Assembly: GCA_031262265.1 (NCBI GenBank)
Contig: JAISIB010000158.1
Coordinates: 1-15,756 of the forward strand
Reading direction: 5' to 3'
From: Prevotellaceae bacterium
Lineage (GTDB): Bacteria; Bacteroidota; Bacteroidia; Bacteroidales; Bacteroidaceae
DNA: 15,756 bases
Part shown: in pieces, positions 7,708 to 14,209 of the stretch
How the letters are laid out: every line of letters begins with the position of its first letter
How positions within the stretch are numbered: the stretch's first letter is position 1
The notes under the pieces: model-generated
The model's database searches: none
Told to the model about the DNA's origin: nothing
What the model saw: only the letters and a program-made list of their open reading frames with translations
Program-made: the position numbers and the translations under genes

Positions 7708-7738
7708 GCACGTTTTCCATATTTTCTTTCTACTTTTG
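7705..7738 (+). promoter_or_regulatory. topA promoter
   Basis: TACTTTTG (7731-7738) is an exact -7 box, 21 bases before the topA start. TTTG at 7705-7708 is a plausible -33 element at a slightly long spacing of 22 bases, and it lies inside the T-run of the preceding hairpin, so the terminator and promoter interlock. Confidence 0.65.
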
Positions 7739-7759
7739 CGGGCTGATAATTGAACTGTT

Positions 7760-10111
7760 ATGGAAAATAATGTGGTAATCGTAGAGTCTCCTGCAAAAGC
7801 AAAGACTATTGAGAAATATCTGGGCGCAGGATATAAAGTTTTGTCAAGCTATGGACATATCCGTGACTTGAAAGAAAAAGGGTTGGGCGTAGAAATAAAA
7901 GACGACTTCAAGCCTATTTACGAAATACCCGAAGATAAACAAAAGGTAGTGGAGACTTTGAAGACGGCGGTTAAGAAGGCCGATACCGTCTGGCTGGCTT
8001 CTGATGAAGACCGCGAAGGAGAAGCCATTTCCTGGCATTTGGCCGAAGTGTTGCATCTGGATCCGGCAAAAACAAAACGTATCGTCTTTCACGAAATTAC
8101 GAAGTCGGCCATCCAACAAGCCATCGAACACCCGCGAACGATAGACCTCAATTTGGTATCTGCCCAGCAGGCACGACGCGTGCTTGACCGTATCGTAGGT
8201 TTCGAGCTTTCGCCGGTGCTATGGCGCAAGGTCAGGCCATCGCTCTCTGCCGGACGGGTGCAATCCGTAGCCGTACGACTCATCGTAGAGCGCGAACGTG
8301 AAATAACCGGATTCCAAACGGAAGCCAGCTACCGCGTGACGGCCGTTTTTCAGGTACCGGATGCCGACGGGAAACCCGTAGACGTGAAGGCCGAACTGCC
8401 TACTCGTTTTCCGGACAAAGCGGCTGCCTATCGCTTCCTCGAAGACTGTGCACAAGCGACTTTCTCTGTACAAGATATCACGATGCGCCCGCTGAAAAAA
8501 GTGCCGGCTGCGCCGTTTACAACCTCTACTCTGCAACAAGAGGCAGCTCGTAAATTGAATTTCACCGTAGCTCAGACGATGCGGATCGCACAAAATTTGT
8601 ACGAATCAGGATTGATTTCCTACATGCGTACCGATTCGGTGAATCTCTCCAACGAAGCTATCAACGGCAGCCGCGCAACCATCAGCGAGCTAATGGGCGA
8701 CCGCTACGTGAAGACGCGCCATTACACGACCAAAGCCAAAGGAGCGCAAGAGGCGCACGAAGCCATTCGCCCAACGGCTATGGGACGAAACGCCATACAA
8801 GGCAGCGCACAAGAACAAAGGTTGTACGAATTGATTTGGAAGCGCACAATCGCTAGCCAAATGGCCGACGCGGAAGTAGAAAAGACGATAGTCACCATAG
8901 GAATCAGCGGGAAGACGGAAACCTTTGCCGCAGTGGGAGAAGTGGTGAAGTTCGATGGTTTCTTGCGCGTCTATCGCGAATCTTATGACGATGATACGCT
9001 ATCCGACGACGAGAGTAGCTTGCTACCGCCCATGAAACAAGGACAATCATTGGCTTATAAATCCATCGAAGCCACCGAACGCTTCACACAGGCTCCGCTC
9101 CGCTATACGGAAGCCAGTCTGGTGCGCAAAATGGAAGAGCTGGGCATCGGCCGCCCCTCGACGTATGCGCCCACTATCTCTACCATTCAGAAACGAGGGT
9201 ACGTGGAGAAAGGAAACAAGACCGGTACGGAACGCGCATTTGAGGTGCTGACCCTGAAAAAAGGCCTCGTCAAAGAAGCAACGAAGAAAGAAACGATCGG
9301 CAACGAGAAAGGCAAACTATTGCCTACGGACATCGGACTTGTCGTCAACGATTTTCTGACGGCATACTTCCCAAACATTATGGACTACCACTTCACGGCC
9401 GACATGGAGCAGCAACTGGACGAAGTGGCCGAAGGTAAGAAGGGATGGACAAAGATTATCAAGACATTCTACCAAGACTTTCATCCCGAAGTGGAGACGG
9501 CTATCAACACACGCGGCGAACATCGCGTAGGCGAACGCGTGCTCGGCACAGATCCCGTGAGTGGCAAGCAAGTGACGGCAAAGATCGGTCGTTTCGGCCC
9601 CGCCGTACAAATCGGGACGGCGGACGATGCGGAGAAACCGCGCTTCGCTACGCTGACCAAAGGACTGTCTATCGAAACGATTACGTTGGATGAAGCGTTG
9701 GAACTATTCAAGCTGCCGCGCACGCTCGGAGATTATGAAAACAAAGTGGTCGTGGTCGGCATCGGACGCTTCGGCCCCTACGTGCGACACGACGGCAAAT
9801 TCGTTGCCATACCGAAAGGCGCAGATCCTATGGCGATCTCGTTAGAAGAAGCGACGGAACTCATCCTGGCACACCGGCAAGCGGAAGCGGCAAAGGTCAT
9901 CCGAGAATTTGACGAGGAGCCTGAACTATCCATCCGCAACGGGCGTTACGGAGCGTACATCGCATACAAAGGAGCGAACTACAAGATTCCCAAAGGTACC
10001 GATCCGGCGTCATTGGATTGCGCCGCTACGCTCGAAATAGTCAAGCAACAAGGAGAAAAACCGGCTAAACCGGCTGCGCGCAAGCCACGTAAGACTGCCG
10101 CAAAGAAATAA
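7760..10111 (+). CDS. topA: DNA topoisomerase I (type IA)
   Basis: Relaxes negative supercoils by a transient single-strand break. The 783-residue protein opens with the TOPRIM domain (VIVESPAKAKT, catalytic Glu9; SDEDREGE with acidic residues 82-84). The catalytic tyrosine is Tyr288 in LISYMRTDS, and SLSAGRVQSV (161-170) and GIGRPSTYAPTI are the conserved central motifs. Unlike the E. coli enzyme it has no zinc-ribbon cysteine clusters. Its C-terminal part instead holds topoisomerase C-terminal repeats, visible as GRFGPAVQ, GRFGPYVRHDGKFVAIPKG and GRYGAYIAYKGANYKIPKG, followed by a Lys/Pro/Ala-rich tail (KPAKPAARKPRKTAAKK). This is the usual form in Bacteroidota. It has its own promoter and converges on the acyltransferase gene, 46 bases away. 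Confidence 0.97.
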   Translation: MENNVVIVESPAKAKTIEKYLGAGYKVLSSYGHIRDLKEKGLGVEIKDDFKPIYEIPEDKQKVVETLKTAVKKADTVWLASDEDREGEAISWHLAEVLHLDPAKTKRIVFHEITKSAIQQAIEHPRTIDLNLVSAQQARRVLDRIVGFELSPVLWRKVRPSLSAGRVQSVAVRLIVEREREITGFQTEASYRVTAVFQVPDADGKPVDVKAELPTRFPDKAAAYRFLEDCAQATFSVQDITMRPLKKVPAAPFTTSTLQQEAARKLNFTVAQTMRIAQNLYESGLISYMRTDSVNLSNEAINGSRATISELMGDRYVKTRHYTTKAKGAQEAHEAIRPTAMGRNAIQGSAQEQRLYELIWKRTIASQMADAEVEKTIVTIGISGKTETFAAVGEVVKFDGFLRVYRESYDDDTLSDDESSLLPPMKQGQSLAYKSIEATERFTQAPLRYTEASLVRKMEELGIGRPSTYAPTISTIQKRGYVEKGNKTGTERAFEVLTLKKGLVKEATKKETIGNEKGKLLPTDIGLVVNDFLTAYFPNIMDYHFTADMEQQLDEVAEGKKGWTKIIKTFYQDFHPEVETAINTRGEHRVGERVLGTDPVSGKQVTAKIGRFGPAVQIGTADDAEKPRFATLTKGLSIETITLDEALELFKLPRTLGDYENKVVVVGIGRFGPYVRHDGKFVAIPKGADPMAISLEEATELILAHRQAEAAKVIREFDEEPELSIRNGRYGAYIAYKGANYKIPKGTDPASLDCAATLEIVKQQGEKPAKPAARKPRKTAAKK

Positions 10112-10157
10112 AATCAGGCCGGCAAAGTAAGAGGGATCACTCGCTTCCGAGAAGAAA

Positions 10158-11063
10158 CTACCCTTTCTGTCGCTCGACGTATTGTTCGTACGTGCGCTTC
10201 CAACGGTTGTGGCTCCAAAGCCAACAGGCAGGGTCGCGACGGATGGTTTGTTCCAAGCGGCGCGCATAGTCGACGGTCAGCTCATAATCGGCGGCCGTCT
10301 GATTGGGCGTATCGCTCATACGCACGAAATCGGCGTGGTAGTAACCGCGTTTCACACGGTGCATATCCAAATAATAAACGACGGCGTCCGTCGCTTTCGC
10401 GATGCTTTCGGCACCGGTGAAGAACGCACTTTTATGATGCAGGAACTCCGTCCACATTTTCACGTACGGCCAGTTGGGCGACTGGTCGGTAATGAACCCA
10501 ACGATGAAACGTGTATGCTGTTGCTTGTAGCGTACCAACGGACGAAGCGCACCTTGCATCTCGATGCTGACTGCCCGAAAACGCTCGCGCATGCGTAGGA
10601 ACAGACGGTCGGCCACTCGATTCTCCAACGCATGATAGATTTGCCCGGCCACCACCGATGCGTCCAGATACAACGGCAAAGACGTCACCCACTCCCAATT
10701 TCCGACATGCCCCATGTAGACAATGCAATCGCGGTGCTTCAAATCTTCTTGCAACTGCGCCAGTCCGCCGAACGTCATACGTCGACGTATCTGCCGCTCG
10801 CCCATCGAGAAATATTTGACCGTCTCCATGAGATAATCGCCAAAGAAGCGGTAGAAACTGCGTTCTATCCGGTGGTGCTCTGCGGCCGACAACTCGGGGA
10901 AAGCAGAAGAGATATTGTGAAACACGATGCGCCGACGATAACGAAACAGGTGATAAATCAGCCAATAAAGTATGTCCGATACGACATAAAGCACGCGCAT
11001 CGGCAGCAGCGACGCCAACCACCAAGCCGCGAAAGCCGGATAATATAATATCTTGTGTAGCAT
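10158..11063 (-). CDS. Lipid A biosynthesis acyltransferase (HtrB/LpxL family)
   Basis: Predicted to add a secondary acyl chain to lipid A at the inner face of the cytoplasmic membrane. The family signature H-x4-E appears as MGHVGNWEW (His119 and Glu124 in the 301-residue protein). A hydrophobic N-terminal anchor (KILYYPAFAAWWLASLLP and onward) and the C-terminal ACWLWSHNRWK, which matches the PExYxWxHxR-type end of the family, are also seen. The frame extends upstream to 11141, but the ATG at 11063 is chosen because it gives the usual MLHKILYYPAF start and because a strong -7 box (11089-11082) lies between the two candidates, so the longer form would begin before its own promoter. It is monocistronic. 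Confidence 0.92.
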   Translation of the reverse strand: MLHKILYYPAFAAWWLASLLPMRVLYVVSDILYWLIYHLFRYRRRIVFHNISSAFPELSAAEHHRIERSFYRFFGDYLMETVKYFSMGERQIRRRMTFGGLAQLQEDLKHRDCIVYMGHVGNWEWVTSLPLYLDASVVAGQIYHALENRVADRLFLRMRERFRAVSIEMQGALRPLVRYKQQHTRFIVGFITDQSPNWPYVKMWTEFLHHKSAFFTGAESIAKATDAVVYYLDMHRVKRGYYHADFVRMSDTPNQTAADYELTVDYARRLEQTIRRDPACWLWSHNRWKRTYEQYVERQKG

Positions 11064-11081
11064 GAAAATTCTAAAATCGGA

Positions 11082-11114
11082 CAAACTTACGACAAAATTC
11101 GGAACTATCCGCAA
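11082..11114 (-). promoter_or_regulatory. Promoter of the lipid A acyltransferase gene
   Basis: On the minus strand TAAGTTTG (11089-11082) is an exact TAnnTTTG match, 18 bases before the start codon, and TTG (11114-11112) lies 22 bases upstream as a possible -33 element. Confidence 0.65.
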
Positions 11115-11157
11115 GGAAAGTGGTGTTTTCGACGTAAGCAAAGGTGAGGTTGCTCTA

Positions 11158-11210
11158 TCTCCGTATAAACAAACGCGGAGACCTCTACGGCAAGCTTATG
11201 CGCGCCGTAG
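11158..11210. repeat. Two short inverted repeats in tandem
   Basis: TCTCCG (11158-11163) pairs with CGGAGA (11176-11181), and CTACGGC (11185-11191) with GCCGTAG (11204-11210). Each has a 12-base loop and neither is followed by a T-run. They lie between the acyltransferase promoter and the large palindrome; a role is not evident. Confidence 0.35.
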
Positions 11211-11231
11211 ATCGCATCGCCAATGCTCAAC

Positions 11232-11270
11232 TTTTATCAAAACTTGCATTTTTTGCAAGTTTTGATAAAA
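11232..11270. repeat. Perfect 17-bp palindrome upstream of the AAA ATPase gene
   Basis: TTTTATCAAAACTTGCA (11232-11248) and TGCAAGTTTTGATAAAA (11254-11270) are exact inverted copies around a TTTTT loop. The right arm covers the place where the -33 element of the ATPase promoter should lie, which suggests an operator. No T-run follows on either strand, so it is not an ordinary terminator. Confidence 0.9.
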
Positions 11271-11278
11271 TTATGTCG

Positions 11279-11286
11279 TACCTTTG
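11279..11286 (+). promoter_or_regulatory. Promoter of the AAA ATPase gene, -7 box
   Basis: TACCTTTG matches TAnnTTTG and ends only 5 bases before the ATG at 11292. Transcription should therefore begin at or next to the start codon, giving a leaderless or nearly leaderless message. Confidence 0.6.
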
Positions 11287-11291
11287 GCACT

Positions 11292-12518
11292 ATGAAAAAA
11301 TATGTGGAACGCAGGGAGTATCTTAACAAACTCCTCTCATACAAGGATGAGGGTATCATCAAATTCGTAACGGGGTTACGTCGCTCGGGGAAATCTACGC
11401 TGTTAGAACTGTTCAGGAACTATTTACACAAATCCGGCATAGATAATGCACAAACGCAGTCCTATAACTTTGAACGACCCGAAGACGCCCTCGGCAAGTC
11501 GTGGAGTGATCTCTATTTTGAGATAAAATCCAGACTGCAAGTCGGGAAACCGAACTACGTCTTTCTTGATGAAGTACAGAACATCGGCGAGTTCGAGAAA
11601 TTGGTCGATGGTCTGTTCGTTACCCCCGACGTGGATGTTTACATCACAGGCTCCAACGCCAACCTACTCTCCGGCGAACTTGCCACATTGCTCAGCGGCA
11701 GGTACATCGAGATATCTATTCTGCCCTTTTCGTTTGCCGAATACCTCGAACTACGAAACATTGACACCGACAACAAATATCTCAATTACGAAGCTCTTTT
11801 CTTCGACTATGTGAACGAGACTTCGATGCCCAAAGGAATCGAGTTGCGAGAAAAAGGGTTCGATGCGGTGTATGAATACCTCGAAGCCCTTTATACCACC
11901 ATAATTGAGAAGGATATTACCCAACGCCACAAGATCAACGATAAGCGAGCATTCGACAATATTGTCAAGTTCACGGCCTCGAATATTGGCAATCGCCTCT
12001 CGCCAAGCGGTATTTCAGGGGCATTGAAAGCCGACGACCAGCGTATTCACCACGCGACGGTCGAAAAGTTTATGGAATATCTGGTCGAAAGTTTCGTTTT
12101 CTATAAGGTGAACCGTTTTGACATCAAGGGCAAAAAGCAACTTGCCACTCAGGAGAAGTATTACATCGTCGATTCGGGATTGCTCAACATTCTGCTCGGG
12201 CGCGACCGTCGGGCGGACAGGGGACATATTCTTGAGAATGTGGTCTATCTTGAATTGTTGCGTCGGGGTTACAAGGTGTGGACGGGAACTATGCGCGGCA
12301 GCGAAATAGATTTCACCGTGAAAAACAAAGCCGGAAATATAGAGTATTATCAGGTGGCGTGGGAGTTGGCTACCCCCGAAACAGAACAGCGAGAGTTCGG
12401 CGCACTGGTGATGGTTAGAGACAACTATCCAAAGTACCTCCTCTCCACTGACTCGTTCTTGCAGAGTCGGGACGGCATCATCCACAAAAACGTTTTTGAG
12501 TGGCTGATGGAGAGATAA
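11292..12518 (+). CDS. AAA+ ATPase with C-terminal DUF4143 nuclease-like domain
   Basis: Member of the AAA_14/DUF4143 family, common and often mobile in Bacteroidota; the cellular role of the family is not settled. The 408-residue protein has Walker A GLRRSGKST (28-36, Lys34), Walker B YVFLDE (Asp93, Glu94), and the family motif ITGSNANLLSGE followed by LLSGRYIEISILPFSFAEYL. The C-terminal part reads as a PD-(D/E)xK-like nuclease fold: GHILENVVYLEL (Glu315), GSEIDF (Glu338, Asp340) and YYQVAWEL, where Gln354 stands in the position of the usual E of ExK. The frame opens at 11223, but the ATG at 11292 gives the standard MKKYVERREYL start and lies right after a -7 box, whereas the upstream ATG is inside the palindrome region. 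Expression may be controlled through the 17-bp palindrome upstream. The gene converges on the dnd operon and is separated from it by 113 bases with no clear terminator. Confidence 0.9.
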   Translation: MKKYVERREYLNKLLSYKDEGIIKFVTGLRRSGKSTLLELFRNYLHKSGIDNAQTQSYNFERPEDALGKSWSDLYFEIKSRLQVGKPNYVFLDEVQNIGEFEKLVDGLFVTPDVDVYITGSNANLLSGELATLLSGRYIEISILPFSFAEYLELRNIDTDNKYLNYEALFFDYVNETSMPKGIELREKGFDAVYEYLEALYTTIIEKDITQRHKINDKRAFDNIVKFTASNIGNRLSPSGISGALKADDQRIHHATVEKFMEYLVESFVFYKVNRFDIKGKKQLATQEKYYIVDSGLLNILLGRDRRADRGHILENVVYLELLRRGYKVWTGTMRGSEIDFTVKNKAGNIEYYQVAWELATPETEQREFGALVMVRDNYPKYLLSTDSFLQSRDGIIHKNVFEWLMER

Positions 12519-12631
12519 CACTTCGCAATCACAAGTGGCCATCTTACTCTCACAAGAATATTAGGTACAAGTATATATTGTCCCAATATACTAATCAGCA
12601 ATTTCTATAGGAGTTAATGGTGTTGCCATGA

Positions 12632-14209
12632 TTATCTATCTTTAAATTGCTTAATCCGAAACAAATCTCCCTTATTATATTCTTTGATATTACCTATGGC
12701 TTGTCCAGCTTGAATTTTCTCCATACTACGAGCAATCTTCTTGCTACTATCTCCCGACATCCCAAGAAATTTTTCCATTGATTTTATATTCTTGTCTTTG
12801 ATATCCAACAAGAAAGCAATCTCACACATACTGGAAAAATCAAAATTAGGTTGATTGTATTCGTCAATGCCTTGCGAAAGCAAAACAACAGAAACTCCTT
12901 TTGAACGAATTTCTCTCAACAGTTTCTCCAGAATATCCTGATACTTCTTTTCTTTAAAGAGAACATGTGCTTCGTCAATAAGGAGTACATAACGAAGTGC
13001 TTTAACATTATTCTCTACCGGACTATTATCCATATTCATAAATGTGTTATATAGATAATTTATGATAAGGAACAGAGAAGTAAAACGCACAGAATTAGAT
13101 AAATCACCAGAAAGGGACAAATATAAGTTTGTATTCAGGAAGTTCGATTCGTTTTTGGGGTCATCAATGAAAATCTTATACCGACTCAACTCGTCCATAA
13201 TCTCCGTCAAAGTATCTTTTTTGTCGCCAACAATTTCCTGTAACCGTTCATTTATTTGTTCTAAAGTTGGATATAAACCACCTCTCTGCTCAATAAAGGT
13301 ATTATAAGTAGCCTCCCGCAATTTCCCTTTTTGCTTGATTCCGAGGTTTGAATATTTACAGACAATATCTACAAACTTATCAATCCCCATCGTTTTATTT
13401 ACCTCGTTGATATTATCTATGAACGTCAAAGGGTTTACAGGGAATGGGGTTTGTGGGACATTTACAAAATTTGTTCTCGTATTCTGAAAGAACTTGTCCA
13501 TTCGCTTTACATCGTCTTGCTTCAATCCTTTAAAGTCAAGATATATAAAATTAACGTGTCCATTCGATTGCTCATAAATTTGTGACAGGAATTCTAACGC
13601 GAACTGAGTTTTTCCGGTTCCGGAATTTCCAGCTACTGCAATATGGCAATTATTATATAGTTTAGTATCATTCAGATTCAAATATAATGGCTCACCGTCA
13701 TCGGTCAGATTGTTTCCAACCTGAATTTTAATCGGATTAGCGTAGAAAGATTTCTCTATATGCTGTTGGTTATTTCGCACCGCATCCAGTGAAACATTCA
13801 AATCTGTCAAAGCCAAAGTTCCCTTTTCGATATACTCCACCAAGAAATCAAAAAACGTATAGTTATAATTATCTTGGAAAATTGTATCCATCAATTCCAA
13901 ACCATGGTCAATATGAAGTTTAATGTATTTAGGTATATTATCGTCCGTCTTATACAGACCATAATACTGACAAACTAAAGCTATAAAGAAGTCTCGATAT
14001 TTTGCATCAAATAAGATATGATCTTTATACTCTTTCCCTTTGGAATCATATAAATTGAAATCTCCAGTTTGGAACTTTTTACCAGTTTGCAACGAATAGC
14101 CCAATGCAATTCTGGCAATAACATTTTCCTTTGTGCCATAGGGCAACTTAGTTGTCAGTCTACGTACAACGTCCTGATTCTTCTCAGATGTTCTTATGTT
14201 AATTTGCAT
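12632..14209 (-). CDS. dndE: DndE domain fused to a HerA/FtsK-like ATPase (DNA phosphorothioation)
   Basis: Residues 1-110 match DndE, a small DNA-binding subunit of the DNA phosphorothioation machinery: a basic N-terminus, the helix KENVIARIALGYSLQTGK (27-44), FFIALVCQYYG (74-84) and YIKLHIDHGLELM (95-107). Stand-alone DndE is only about 110-130 residues; here a linker leads to a motor domain (about 160-525) with Walker A GNSGTGKT (194-201), the HerA-like strand IYLDFKG (222-228), Walker B YVLLIDEAHVLF (407-418, Asp412 and Glu413) and the sensor strand VVLLSQGIDE. This is a HerA/VirB4/FtsK-class DNA-pumping ATPase, expected to be cytoplasmic and oligomeric. Its start overlaps the end of dndD by 11 bases, so the two are co-translated. 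The gene is clearly AT-richer than topA or tyrS. The fusion is seen directly; a joint action in modification or restriction is inference. Confidence 0.85.
   Translation of the reverse strand: MQINIRTSEKNQDVVRRLTTKLPYGTKENVIARIALGYSLQTGKKFQTGDFNLYDSKGKEYKDHILFDAKYRDFFIALVCQYYGLYKTDDNIPKYIKLHIDHGLELMDTIFQDNYNYTFFDFLVEYIEKGTLALTDLNVSLDAVRNNQQHIEKSFYANPIKIQVGNNLTDDGEPLYLNLNDTKLYNNCHIAVAGNSGTGKTQFALEFLSQIYEQSNGHVNFIYLDFKGLKQDDVKRMDKFFQNTRTNFVNVPQTPFPVNPLTFIDNINEVNKTMGIDKFVDIVCKYSNLGIKQKGKLREATYNTFIEQRGGLYPTLEQINERLQEIVGDKKDTLTEIMDELSRYKIFIDDPKNESNFLNTNLYLSLSGDLSNSVRFTSLFLIINYLYNTFMNMDNSPVENNVKALRYVLLIDEAHVLFKEKKYQDILEKLLREIRSKGVSVVLLSQGIDEYNQPNFDFSSMCEIAFLLDIKDKNIKSMEKFLGMSGDSSKKIARSMEKIQAGQAIGNIKEYNKGDLFRIKQFKDR

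Noticed and set aside
10182..11048. Plus-strand open frames across the acyltransferase gene
   Set aside because: They are antisense to a gene with clear HtrB/LpxL motifs and give low-complexity, Arg/His-rich products.
12015..12542. 175-codon open frame antisense to the AAA ATPase gene
   Set aside because: The sense strand has a full set of family motifs; the antisense translation shows none and has no promoter.
12572..12596. Imperfect inverted repeat AGTATAT...ATATACT between the ATPase and dnd genes
   Set aside because: The arms are short and AT-only, with no T-run, so I cannot call it the terminator of either convergent gene.
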